Assembly: GCF_902502825.2 (NCBI RefSeq)
Contig: NZ_LR723670.1
Span: 1,984,001 to 2,048,000 of the forward strand
DNA: 64,000 nt
Origin: Pseudorhizobium flavum
GTDB lineage: Bacteria > Pseudomonadota > Alphaproteobacteria > Rhizobiales > Rhizobiaceae
Direction of reading: 5' to 3'
The position numbers were made by a program, and so were the translations under genes. The notes beneath the pieces are model-generated. The model was not told the origin of the DNA, searched no databases, and was given only the letters and a program-made list of their open reading frames with translations. Every line of letters starts with the position of its first letter. The first letter of the stretch is position 1. Of the stretch, positions 48,852-57,438 are shown in pieces.

Positions 48852-51142
48852 GCCAGACGCGCCTCCCCAGGCATGGGAGTTGATGCAGCCGACATGGTCA
48901 GCTTCCGCTCCGCCCCAACCAGCCTGTTCAGCCGAAGTGCGTTCACCACGACGATGATGGACGAAGTCGACATGGCGACGGCGGCAATCAGGGGCGTCGC
49001 ATAGCCCGCAAGCGCAATCGGCACCGCGATGATGTTGTAGCCGATGGCGAGCGCAAAGTTCTGCCGGATCAGCCGCCCCGCCCGCCGGGACACTTCAATG
49101 GCGAGCGGCACCGCGTTGAGGCTCTCGTGCATGAAGACGAAGTCGGCGGCCTGTCGTCCGACATCGGCTGCCGTCGCAGGCGCGATGGAGACATGCGCAG
49201 CCGCCAGCGCCGGCGCATCGTTGATTCCGTCGCCGACCATGAGCACCTTCGACCCGCCACGGTCCAGTTCGGCCACCGCATCCACCTTGTCGCGCGGCGA
49301 AAGCTCCGCCCTCCACAGGGAGATGCCGAGGCGACGCGCGAGCGCCTTGACGACCGGCGCGCGGTCGCCGGAGAGGATGCCGGTCGAGAAGCCACTTGCA
49401 GCGAGTGCCGCGACGGCGGAAGCACCGTCCGGCCGGACGGCATCTTCAAAGAGGAAACTCTGGAGTTCCTTGCCGTCAAGCGACAGGACGACTTCCGACA
49501 GTTCATCCGGATGAGCGTTGCCACCACAGGCGAAGCGGCGGTTTCCGAGGCGATAGACACCCTCGTCCGTGACCGCCTCCAGTCCCTGCCCCGGCAGTTC
49601 CGTGACTTCGGCGAACCGTTCACCGCCGCCGGGGGCGCCTTGGTAGAGCGCCTGCGACAGCGGGTGACGGGAGTGAGCGGCAAGACCAGCGGCGAGAGCG
49701 AGGTAACCCCGCTTGACCTCCACACCATTGACGAGACGCGGGCGACCGAGCGTCAATGTCCCGGTCTTGTCGAACAGGACCGTGTCCACCTCGGCGAGAC
49801 GTTCCATCGCCGATCCGTCCTTTACCATGACGCCGTTCCTGAAGAGCCGGCCTGCGGCCACAACCTGGACCACAGGCACGGCAAGGCCGAGGGCGCAGGG
49901 GCAGGTGATGATCAGGACGGCGATTGAGATCAGCATGGCCTGCTTCCAGTCGCCTCCGAATACCCCCCAGGCGATGAAGGCGCCCAGGGCAAGAAGGTGA
50001 ACCGCCGGAGAATAGAGCTGAGCCGCCCGGTCGGCGATTCGCCGATAGCGCGCCCTGCCCCCTTCGGCGGCCTCCATCAGCGATATGACCTCGGCCAGGA
50101 AGGAATCCTTCGCTGCGGCCGTCGCGCGGATGACCAGCGAGCCAGTCAGGTTGAGGATCCCCCCCTGGACCGCGTCCCCTGGCCCGGCAACCGTGGGTGC
50201 GCTTTCGCCATTGACGATGGAAAGATCGAGATCGCTTCTGCCGCTCTCGACGACCCCGTCGACCGGTATCCGTTCGCCGGCCGCGATCATCAGCCGGTCT
50301 CCCGGCCGGATGTCCTCGATTGGACGGTATTCCCGCGCGCCATCCTCCGCGAGCACCATCGCACCACGCGGCGACAGCCGCGCAAGGCCGCTGATCGCGG
50401 CGCGCGCCCTGTCGCGCATGACATGATCGAGCGTGCGGCCGATGAGCAGGAAGAACAGCAGTGAGACGGTGGCATCAAACCAGGCATGCTGTCCGTGATG
50501 CATCGTCTCCCAGAGCGAGACAGCGTAGGAAAGCGTGATGGCAAGCGCGATCGGCACATCCATGTTGGTGCGTCCGTGCCGGACCGCATTCCACGCGGAC
50601 TGGTAGAAGAACCGGCCGGCATAGACGAGCGCCGGGGCCGCGATCATGGCCGAAATCCAATGGAACAGGTCGCGCGTGGAAGCTTCCGCTCCCGACCATA
50701 CCGAGACGGAAAGCAGCATGATGTTTGCCGCCGCGAAGCCCGACACGGCAACCGCCCGTATCAGTTCGCGCTGCAGCCGATCGCCGGCATCTTCGACACT
50801 TGAGAACAGATGGGCGTCATAGCCCGTTGCACCGCGAATTGTCTGCACCAGTTCCAGCGGGTCAGTGCGGACACCGGAAACTTCTTCCTTCCAGACGATG
50901 GAGACCCGCTTGGTCGAAAGGTTCACCCGCGCCCGCTCCACGTCGGGGCGGGCCTGCAGCGCCTTTTCGATTGCCGTGATGCAGGTGCCGCAATGGACGC
51001 CGGGCACGCTCAGATCGGTCTGGCGCAGCCCCGGCTGGATCTGCCGGCTCGACAGGAGCAATTCTTCCGTCGAAGGCAGGGCATGGCTCAGCCGCTCAAG
51101 TTCCACGGCTCCCTCGGTACCGGGAGCACAACAGGTGGTCAT
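48848..51142 (-). CDS. fixI: copper P1B-type ATPase CcoI/FixI
   Basis: 764 residues. N-terminal metal-binding domain with GVHCGTC (residues ~48-54), eight membrane helices with the transport motif ITCPCALGLAVP, phosphorylation motif DKTGTLT and hinge GDGINDAPAL. It exports Cu from the cytoplasm for the CuB centre of cbb3 oxidase. Overlaps fixH by four bases. Confidence 0.95.
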   Translation of the reverse strand: MTTCCAPGTEGAVELERLSHALPSTEELLLSSRQIQPGLRQTDLSVPGVHCGTCITAIEKALQARPDVERARVNLSTKRVSIVWKEEVSGVRTDPLELVQTIRGATGYDAHLFSSVEDAGDRLQRELIRAVAVSGFAAANIMLLSVSVWSGAEASTRDLFHWISAMIAAPALVYAGRFFYQSAWNAVRHGRTNMDVPIALAITLSYAVSLWETMHHGQHAWFDATVSLLFFLLIGRTLDHVMRDRARAAISGLARLSPRGAMVLAEDGAREYRPIEDIRPGDRLMIAAGERIPVDGVVESGRSDLDLSIVNGESAPTVAGPGDAVQGGILNLTGSLVIRATAAAKDSFLAEVISLMEAAEGGRARYRRIADRAAQLYSPAVHLLALGAFIAWGVFGGDWKQAMLISIAVLIITCPCALGLAVPVVQVVAAGRLFRNGVMVKDGSAMERLAEVDTVLFDKTGTLTLGRPRLVNGVEVKRGYLALAAGLAAHSRHPLSQALYQGAPGGGERFAEVTELPGQGLEAVTDEGVYRLGNRRFACGGNAHPDELSEVVLSLDGKELQSFLFEDAVRPDGASAVAALAASGFSTGILSGDRAPVVKALARRLGISLWRAELSPRDKVDAVAELDRGGSKVLMVGDGINDAPALAAAHVSIAPATAADVGRQAADFVFMHESLNAVPLAIEVSRRAGRLIRQNFALAIGYNIIAVPIALAGYATPLIAAVAMSTSSIIVVVNALRLNRLVGAERKLTMSAASTPMPGEARLA

Positions 51143-51633
51143 TTCGCTTCTCCGGCGACAGAGATCCGCTGCGTGTCATGAAGAATGCGCTTGCCGTCGC
51201 GAAGCGCCTCCGCCTCGACGATCCAGGTTCCGCCGGCGACAGCATGGCGGGCAACGAAGACGCCCTCCCCCTCACGCCGGAGCGCAAGCTCGAAATCCTG
51301 GTCTTCGCCAACCGGACGCTTGAACCGCAAAGTGACGTCATCCGCTTCAACGGCACCATCCTGGGCGTGAGATATCCGATAGCTGACTTCAGTATCTTCT
51401 ATCGTCAGCGCACCGACCACGCCCGTAGCCGCCAACGCCTTCGCCTCGGCAACCTTCCCGTTGAATTCCTGGCTGGCGATGTAGGTGTTCTTCACCACTA
51501 GACCGCTCCAGGTATGGGTCGCCTGCCACGCCATGTAGAAGTTCACCGATATTATTGTCCCGAAGAAAAGGCACATGACAGCAAGCATGTGCCAGCCCGT
51601 GAAGACGAAACCCTTGCGGTCTGTCGAACTCAT
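51139..51633 (-). CDS. fixH: FixH/CcoH family assembly protein
   Basis: 164 residues: one N-terminal membrane helix (GWHMLAVMCLFFGTIISVNF) and a periplasmic beta domain with TWSGLVVKNTYIASQEFN. Stabilises the cbb3 assembly intermediate. Both ends overlap neighbours by four bases (ATGA), so fixGHIS is one tightly coupled unit. Confidence 0.93.
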   Translation of the reverse strand: MSSTDRKGFVFTGWHMLAVMCLFFGTIISVNFYMAWQATHTWSGLVVKNTYIASQEFNGKVAEAKALAATGVVGALTIEDTEVSYRISHAQDGAVEADDVTLRFKRPVGEDQDFELALRREGEGVFVARHAVAGGTWIVEAEALRDGKRILHDTQRISVAGEAK

Positions 51634-53207
51634 TTCCCGCCCTCCGGAGCATAGAAGGTTGCGTCGTAGTGGTCACGTTCATGGCTCGAACGATCTTCGG
51701 CAATGAAGCTGAAGCCGTCGCTGCCATCCGGCAGGGCATTGGCCGGCACTGTCACGAAGACCTTCAGCGCCGTCGCCTTGTCCGGTTCGACCGAGACGGC
51801 AAACTGACGGTTGTCGTCACTCGTCAGACCGTTGATCTTCATCGTCGCCTCCGGCATCCCTTCAAGCGACAACAGGATGGTGCGCGGTTCGGGGATCATG
51901 TTCAAGAGGCGAATGGTATATCCGTTCCGGATCGAGCCATCCGATTCCAGCACGTATTGCGGATTGCGGTCGTGGATGACGTTGACCTCCAGCCGGTCAC
52001 GGCTGAGGAGCGCAACGAGCAGCCCGATGCCAACCGCCGTCCAGACGCCCATGTAGAGCAACGTGCGAGGCCGGAAAATGATGCGCCAGTTGAAGTGGCG
52101 CACCTTGTCGATGAAGCTGCCGTCCGCGTTGCGCACACGATCGGGATTGATCGGCGTCGTGCCATTGTCAGTGGCAAGTGCCATGTTCGCATCATATTCG
52201 TTCAGGGTCGCGTAGGCGATCAGCCCGCGCGGCTTGCCGATCTTGTCCATGACGCTATCGCAGGCATCGATGCAGAGGGCGCAGGTGATGCAGGCCAGTT
52301 GCTGCCCGTCGCGGATGTCGATGCCCATCGGACAGACGGCGACGCAAGCGTTGCAGTCGACGCAGTCGCCGACCGGCTGGCCGGCGGCAGCGGCCTTCTT
52401 GGCGTGCTTGGTCCGAGGTTCTCCGCGCCAGTCGTTGTAGGTCACGACCAGCGAATTGTCGTCCAGCATGGCCGCCTGGATGCGCGGCCACGGGCACATG
52501 TAGATGCAGACCTGTTCCCGCATCAGCCCGCCGAAGACGTAGGTCGTAGCGGTCAGGATGCCGACGGTCGAATAGGCGATGAAAGCCGCGTTGCCGGTCA
52601 CGAAGTCGTAGGCCAGCGTCGGTGCATCGGCGAAATAGAAGATCCAGGCGCCGCCGGTGGCGACCGCAATAGCGATCCAGATTGCATGCTTGAAGACGCG
52701 CTTGCGGATCTTCTCGAAGGTCCAGGGCCCAGCATCGAGTTTCATGCGGGCATTGCGGTCGCCCTCTACCCAGCGCTCGACGACCAGAAAGAGATCAACC
52801 CACACGGTCTGGGGGCAGGTATAGCCGCACCACGCGCGACCGACCGCGGACGTGACGAGAAACAGACCGAAACCGGCCATGACGAGGAGTCCGGCCACGA
52901 AAAAGAACTCCTGCGGCCAAATCTCGATGAAGAAGAAATAGAAGCGCCGGTTGGCGAGGTCCACGAGCACCGCCTGGTCCGGAGCATAGAGCCCGCGATC
53001 CCAGCGGATCCATGGCGTCAGGTAGTAGATCCCGAGCGTGATGAGCATCACCAGCCACTTGAAGCGACGGAAGCGGCCTTCCGCACGCTTGGGGAAGATC
53101 TTCTTTCTCGCCTCGTAAAGCGACTGAGGGGCGTTACCAGCGTCAGCGTTTGTTGCCTGATGGCCGTCACCGGTCGCGTCGACGTTCTTTGCGGTGTAGA
53201 GATTCAT
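51630..53207 (-). CDS. fixG: FixG/CcoG membrane iron-sulfur protein
   Basis: 525 residues. Several membrane helices, GRAWCGYTCPQTVWVDLF, and a 2x4Fe-4S region CVDCNACVAVCPMGIDIR ... CITCALCIDACDSVMDK. C-terminal Ig-like domain (FixG_C). CcoG homologues act as Cu(II) reductases during cbb3 biogenesis. The first gene of fixGHIS, starting 52 bases after an FNR/FixK box. Confidence 0.95.
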   Translation of the reverse strand: MNLYTAKNVDATGDGHQATNADAGNAPQSLYEARKKIFPKRAEGRFRRFKWLVMLITLGIYYLTPWIRWDRGLYAPDQAVLVDLANRRFYFFFIEIWPQEFFFVAGLLVMAGFGLFLVTSAVGRAWCGYTCPQTVWVDLFLVVERWVEGDRNARMKLDAGPWTFEKIRKRVFKHAIWIAIAVATGGAWIFYFADAPTLAYDFVTGNAAFIAYSTVGILTATTYVFGGLMREQVCIYMCPWPRIQAAMLDDNSLVVTYNDWRGEPRTKHAKKAAAAGQPVGDCVDCNACVAVCPMGIDIRDGQQLACITCALCIDACDSVMDKIGKPRGLIAYATLNEYDANMALATDNGTTPINPDRVRNADGSFIDKVRHFNWRIIFRPRTLLYMGVWTAVGIGLLVALLSRDRLEVNVIHDRNPQYVLESDGSIRNGYTIRLLNMIPEPRTILLSLEGMPEATMKINGLTSDDNRQFAVSVEPDKATALKVFVTVPANALPDGSDGFSFIAEDRSSHERDHYDATFYAPEGGK

Positions 53208-53259
53208 GGCACATTTCCACCTTTGTGCCTGCCTTTTCCCATCTGGGCCGGCAAGTATC

Positions 53260-53273
53260 CTTGATATAAATCA
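53260..53273. promoter_or_regulatory. FNR/FixK box (fixG / SRPBCC gene)
   Basis: Perfect anaerobox TTGAT-ATAA-ATCAA, centred 59 bases before fixG and 66 before the divergent SRPBCC gene. It is placed to serve either or both promoters. Confidence 0.85.
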
Positions 53274-53332
53274 AGTAGCGACGCAGAGACGTCGCGCTCA
53301 TTGTCGCAGGCCAAAGATCGGAGGAGCAGAGC

Positions 53333-53737
53333 TTGGCATCGTATCAGGTCGAGATCATCCACACGACAATCAACAGGAACTGGCATGAGGTCTACGACTT
53401 CGCCAGCCAGCCCCGGAACATGGCAAGATGGGCTGCCGGTCTTGCCGCCGGGCTGAAGCAGGATGGCGATGAATGGATTGGGGACGGCGGACCTCTTGGC
53501 GACATCCGCATACGGTTCGTCCCGCCGAACGCGCTCGGCGTCATCGACCACGACGTCACCCTACCGGGCGGACAGGTCGTGCACAACGCGCTGCGCGTCG
53601 TGCCGAATGGCGACGGTGCCGTCGTCATGTTCACCCTGATCCGCCAGCCGGATATGGACGATGTCGCGTTCCAGGCGGACGCCGACGCCATACGGCGGGA
53701 TCTTTCGGCATTGAAGTCTCTTCTGGAAGAGCTCTGA
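53333..53737 (+). CDS. SRPBCC (START/Bet v1-like) protein
   Basis: 134 residues with the polyketide-cyclase-like helix-grip fold: YQVEIIHTTINRNWHEVYDFA, then PRNMARWAAGL, and a long C-terminal helix (FQADADAIRRDLSALKSLLE). Start is TTG 53333 after GGAGGAG. It probably binds a small hydrophobic ligand. Divergent from fixG and may be under the same FNR box. Confidence 0.8.
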   Translation: MASYQVEIIHTTINRNWHEVYDFASQPRNMARWAAGLAAGLKQDGDEWIGDGGPLGDIRIRFVPPNALGVIDHDVTLPGGQVVHNALRVVPNGDGAVVMFTLIRQPDMDDVAFQADADAIRRDLSALKSLLEEL

Positions 53738-53814
53738 GCGCAAGAGGTCGTGGCTTTCCTATTTGCCGTCCCGCCCTACCATAGGCTTCATCTACTGCCT
53801 CTCGGGAGAGCTCA

Positions 53815-55233
53815 ATGACCGCGCTGATCGACCTGCTGAACCTGATCCTCTGGGAATATGTCCTGGTCTATGGGCTGCTGGCCGTCGGGCTCTACTTCAC
53901 GATCCGGCTTCGGTTGATCCAGTTCCTGCACTTCGGCGAGATGTTTCGCGTCCTACGGAGCAGCCCCACCGAAGATGATGCGGGGATCAGCCCTTTCCAG
54001 GCGTTGACCGTCAGCCTCGCCTCCCGGGTTGGCACGGGCAATATCGCCGGCGTCGCGGTCGCACTCTATCTCGGCGGGCCAGGCGCCATCTTCTGGATGT
54101 GGATGGTGGCGCTCGTTGGGATGGCGACCGCCTATTCAGAGAGTGCCTTGGCGCAGCTCTACAAGGTCAAGAACGAAGAAGGCATGTATCGCGGGGGACC
54201 CGCCTTCTATATCGCCCGCGGGCTGCGCGCGCCCTGGGCCGGCGGCATTTTCTCCATCTGCCTCATCCTCTCGTTCGGCCTCGTCTTTAACGCCGTCCAG
54301 GCGAATTCCATCGCCGATGCCATGGAGGGTGCCTTTGGCCTGCCCAAGCTGGGGGTAGGCGTCGTGGTCGCCGTGCTCGCCGGCATCGTCATCTTCGGCG
54401 GGATCCGCCAGATCGCGCGCGTCGCGGAACTGATCGTGCCCTTCATGGCAGGCGCATACCTCTTGGCTGCTATCTACGTGCTCATCACCAACTGGTCGGA
54501 AGTCCCTGCAGTCATCGGCAATATCTTCGCCAGCGCCTTTGGCTGGCAGGAAGCGGCGGGCGGCGCGACGGGCGGCATCATGGCGGCAATGATGAACGGC
54601 GTGAAACGCGGACTGTTTTCCAACGAAGCCGGCATGGGATCGGCGCCGAACATTGCCGCAGTCGCTACGCCACAGCCGCACCACCCCTCATCCCAAGGCT
54701 TCGTCCAGGCTCTTGGTGTGTTCATAGACACCCTCCTTGTCTGTACGGCGACGGCCATCATGATTCTACTTTCTGGCGCCTTGGTTCCGGAAAGCGGCGT
54801 CACCGGCGCCCAGTTGACGCAGGCCGCGCTCGGCGAACATCTCGGGACCTTCGGCGCCTATTTCATCGCGATCGCCATCTTCTTCTTCGCGTTCACGTCG
54901 ATCATCGGCAATTATTCCTATGCGGAGAACGCCATGACGTTTCTGGGAGCCGGAACGGGCATCGGCATTATGATCCTGCGCAGCGCCGTCCTGTTGATGG
55001 TCATCTGGGGTGCCTATGAGACCGTTACCACGGTCTTCAACGCAGCTGACGCCTCGATGGGCCTGATGGCGACCATCAACCTGATCGCCATCGTGCTCCT
55101 GTCGGGTACCGTCGCCAAGCTGACGAAGGACTATTTTGCTCAAAGGAAGGCTGGTGAATCGCCAGTCTTCCATGCGGCCGACTATCCGGAACTCGCAGGC
55201 AAGATCGACAAGACGATCTGGACCCGCGACTGA
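53815..55233 (+). CDS. alanine/glycine:cation symporter (AGCS family)
   Basis: 472 residues, about ten membrane helices, sodium-coupled amino acid uptake. Family signatures are SLASRVGTGNIAGVA and GLFSNEAGMGSAPNIAAVA. ATG 53815 follows GGGAGAGCTCA. Between an SRPBCC gene (77 bases upstream) and a VOC gene (26 bases downstream) on the same strand; the three may be one unit. Confidence 0.93.
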   Translation: MTALIDLLNLILWEYVLVYGLLAVGLYFTIRLRLIQFLHFGEMFRVLRSSPTEDDAGISPFQALTVSLASRVGTGNIAGVAVALYLGGPGAIFWMWMVALVGMATAYSESALAQLYKVKNEEGMYRGGPAFYIARGLRAPWAGGIFSICLILSFGLVFNAVQANSIADAMEGAFGLPKLGVGVVVAVLAGIVIFGGIRQIARVAELIVPFMAGAYLLAAIYVLITNWSEVPAVIGNIFASAFGWQEAAGGATGGIMAAMMNGVKRGLFSNEAGMGSAPNIAAVATPQPHHPSSQGFVQALGVFIDTLLVCTATAIMILLSGALVPESGVTGAQLTQAALGEHLGTFGAYFIAIAIFFFAFTSIIGNYSYAENAMTFLGAGTGIGIMILRSAVLLMVIWGAYETVTTVFNAADASMGLMATINLIAIVLLSGTVAKLTKDYFAQRKAGESPVFHAADYPELAGKIDKTIWTRD

Positions 55234-55259
55234 CAGCGAGATCATTTAGGAGAAAGCCA

Positions 55260-55616
55260 ATGGCTGCCGAAGGCGCCGATCGGAAGATCGATTACATCGA
55301 GTTCAACGTGCAGGATATCGAGCGCACAAAGCACTTCTACGACGAGGTCTTTGCCTGGACGTTCACGGATTATGGACCGGACTATTGCGAGTTTGGCGAC
55401 GGCCGGCTGACCGGCGGCTTTGCGAAAACTCATACGGTCACGCCGAAAGGCGGACCGCTGGTGATACTGTATTGTTCGGACCTGGAGGCGGCGCTGTCGC
55501 GGGTAGAAAAAGCTGGCGGACAGATCTCCCGGCCGATCTTCGACTTTCCGGGCGGCCGGCGCTTCCATTTCATCGACCCCGAGGGATACGAGCTGGGAGT
55601 CTGGTCGAACGCATGA
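55260..55616 (+). CDS. VOC-family (glyoxalase/bleomycin-resistance-like) protein
   Basis: 118 residues with paired beta-alpha-beta-beta-beta modules: YIEFNVQDIERTKHFYDEVF and GGQISRPIFDFPGGRRFHFI, ending DPEGYELGVWS. Metal-ligand positions are not clearly all kept, so the function (glyoxalase, ring cleavage or ligand binding) cannot be told. ATG 55260 follows AGGAGAAAG. Convergent with fixP. Confidence 0.88.
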   Translation: MAAEGADRKIDYIEFNVQDIERTKHFYDEVFAWTFTDYGPDYCEFGDGRLTGGFAKTHTVTPKGGPLVILYCSDLEAALSRVEKAGGQISRPIFDFPGGRRFHFIDPEGYELGVWSNA

Positions 55617-55644
55617 AAAAAAGGCCGCGCCACGGCGCGACCTT
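55616..55644 (-). terminator. terminator of fixNOQP
   Basis: Hairpin AAGGCCGCGC / GCGCGACCTT (one mismatch) followed on the minus strand by seven T; 22 bases past the fixP stop. Confidence 0.8.
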
Positions 55645-55665
55645 CAAGTGCGAATGGGAAGAGAT

Positions 55666-56529
55666 CTACTCTCCGCCGCCGAGCGAATGGACGTAGACTG
55701 CCAGTTGCTTGACCGTCTCGTTGCTCAGGCGGGCGTTCCAGGCCGGCATGACGCCATGACGCGGAGCCTGGATCTGCTGCGCAATCTCCGCCTCGCCCTG
55801 GACCTTTAGCCAGATCGCGTCGGCAAGATTGGGAGCGCCGAGGTCGCGCACGCCTTCGGCATTTTCGCCATGGCAGGAGGCGCAGTTGTCGGCATAGAGC
55901 TGCTGTCCCGGCTCCACCATCGAAGGGTCGCGCGGCGTGCCGCTGAGGCTGACGACATAGGCCGCCACCTGCCGGACCTCCTCGGGCTGCAGGATATCGA
56001 TGAATGCCGGCATCTCCGATACTCGCGTATCCGCATCGACCGGATCGCGAACCCCATGTGCGATGGTCTGGTAGATCGCGTTGATGTCGCCGCCCCACAG
56101 CCACTCGTCGTCATTGAGGTTGGGATAGCCCTGCCCGCCTGCAGCACCCGTGCCATGGCACTGGACGCAGTTGACCCGGAAGGCCGAGGCGCCGCCGGCA
56201 GTGGCGAACTGTGCGAGTTGCGGGTCGGCTAGGATTTCCTCAAGCGAGACCTTCGAGATCTTTTCGATGACTTCGCCCTGGGCAATCTTTGCCCCTTCCA
56301 GGTCACCCGCCAGTTCGGCACGGCTGGAATAGTTCAGCACGCCCTTGGTCGCTTCGTTGACCAGTGGCCAGGCCGGATAAAGGATCGTGTAGCCAAGGGC
56401 CCAGACAATGGTGGCGTAGAACGTCCAGACCCACCAGCGGGGCATCGGGTTGTTCAACTCGCGAATGCCGTCCCACTCGTGTCCGGTGGTTTCGACGCCG
56501 CTGATTTCGTCAATATGCTTGTCCGCCAT
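55666..56529 (-). CDS. fixP: cbb3 oxidase diheme subunit III, CcoP/FixP
   Basis: 287 residues. One N-terminal membrane helix (WWVWTFYATIVWALGYTILY) and two periplasmic cytochrome c domains with CVQCHG and CASCHG heme sites, each followed by a distal Met (MPAFIDIL, MPAWNARL). Delivers electrons to the oxidase. Strong GGAGGATTGATAG before ATG 56529. Last gene of fixNOQP. Confidence 0.95.
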   Translation of the reverse strand: MADKHIDEISGVETTGHEWDGIRELNNPMPRWWVWTFYATIVWALGYTILYPAWPLVNEATKGVLNYSSRAELAGDLEGAKIAQGEVIEKISKVSLEEILADPQLAQFATAGGASAFRVNCVQCHGTGAAGGQGYPNLNDDEWLWGGDINAIYQTIAHGVRDPVDADTRVSEMPAFIDILQPEEVRQVAAYVVSLSGTPRDPSMVEPGQQLYADNCASCHGENAEGVRDLGAPNLADAIWLKVQGEAEIAQQIQAPRHGVMPAWNARLSNETVKQLAVYVHSLGGGE

Positions 56530-56532
56530 CTA

Positions 56533-56685
56533 TCAATCCTCCTTCAGAGGGATCTGGGCGGCATCCTTGGCAAGAGCCTTGGCGCCCGGGCGCAGGGTGA
56601 AAAGGACAACACCGATAAAGAACAGGGTCATGGCAAGCAGGGCCCAGCTGTCGGCGAAAGCGCGAAGTGCTGTGTAGATTTCCAT
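56533..56685 (-). CDS. fixQ: cbb3 oxidase subunit IV, CcoQ/FixQ
   Basis: 50 residues: one membrane helix (LLAMTLFFIGVVLFTLRPG) and a short charged tail. Stabilises the CcoP association. ATG 56685 follows GAGGAGGACCCG; the open frame to 56721 overlaps fixO and is excluded. Three bases before fixP. Confidence 0.92.
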   Translation of the reverse strand: MEIYTALRAFADSWALLAMTLFFIGVVLFTLRPGAKALAKDAAQIPLKED

Positions 56686-56695
56686 CGGGTCCTCC

Positions 56696-57427
56696 TCAGC
56701 GATAGCCAGCAGTGGCGTCATAGGTCGAGAAGTCGACCAGCGTACCGAGCATCTGGAGATAGGCCACCAGAGCGTCCATCTCGGTCAGTTCGGCAGCATT
56801 TCCGTCGAAATCACCGATCTTGGCCTTCGGGTAGCGCTCGCTAATACCTGACGTGTCTGCATTCGGATCCGCCTGCGCCTTGAGGTCCGCCGCGGCGTTT
56901 TCCAGCATCTCATCGGTATAGGGCACGCCCACCGCCCGATTGGCACTGAGCTCCATGGCGACATTGGTCACCTGTAGCGGCGTGTCCTTCAGGAAGGAGT
57001 AGCTCGGCATGACCGATTCGGGCACGACCGAGCGTGGCTCGATCAGGTGCTGCACGTGCCATTCGTTCGAATAGCGGTCGCCGACGCGGGCGAGGTCCGG
57101 CCCCGTCCGCTTCGAACCCCACTGGAAGGGATGGTCGTACATGGATTCCGCAGCCAGGCTGTAGTGGCCGTAGCGCTCCACCTCGTCGCGGAACGGCCGG
57201 ATCATCTGGCTGTGACAGGTGTAGCACCCTTCACGGATGTAGATGTTGCGGCCGGCCAGTTCGAGCGGCGAATAGGGGCGCATGCCCTCTACCTTTTCGA
57301 TCGTGTTCTCCAGGTAGAAGAGCGGCACGATCTCGACGATCCCGCCGATCGACACCACGAAGAGGGAGCCGACCAGAAGCAGGGTCGCGTTACGTTCAAC
57401 GAATTTGTGTTTGTCCAGAAGAGCCAT
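56696..57427 (-). CDS. fixO: cbb3 oxidase monoheme subunit II, CcoO/FixO
   Basis: 243 residues: N-terminal membrane anchor ([20 protein letters not shown]) and one cytochrome c domain with [20 protein letters not shown]. Takes part in electron transfer from FixP to FixN. GGAGCGGATCC before ATG 57427. Eleven bases after fixN. Confidence 0.96.
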   Translation of the reverse strand: MALLDKHKFVERNATLLLVGSLFVVSIGGIVEIVPLFYLENTIEKVEGMRPYSPLELAGRNIYIREGCYTCHSQMIRPFRDEVERYGHYSLAAESMYDHPFQWGSKRTGPDLARVGDRYSNEWHVQHLIEPRSVVPESVMPSYSFLKDTPLQVTNVAMELSANRAVGVPYTDEMLENAAADLKAQADPNADTSGISERYPKAKIGDFDGNAAELTEMDALVAYLQMLGTLVDFSTYDATAGYR

Positions 57428-57438
57428 GGATCCGCTCC

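Noticed and set aside
51669..53264. 531-codon open frame on the plus strand
   Set aside because: Antisense to fixG along its whole length; composition rich in Asp, His and Arg as expected from a complementary frame.
53333..55616. Mobile origin of the three-gene block inside the fix region
   Set aside because: No flanking direct repeats, integrase or obvious composition change seen; synteny comparison is needed before calling it an insertion.
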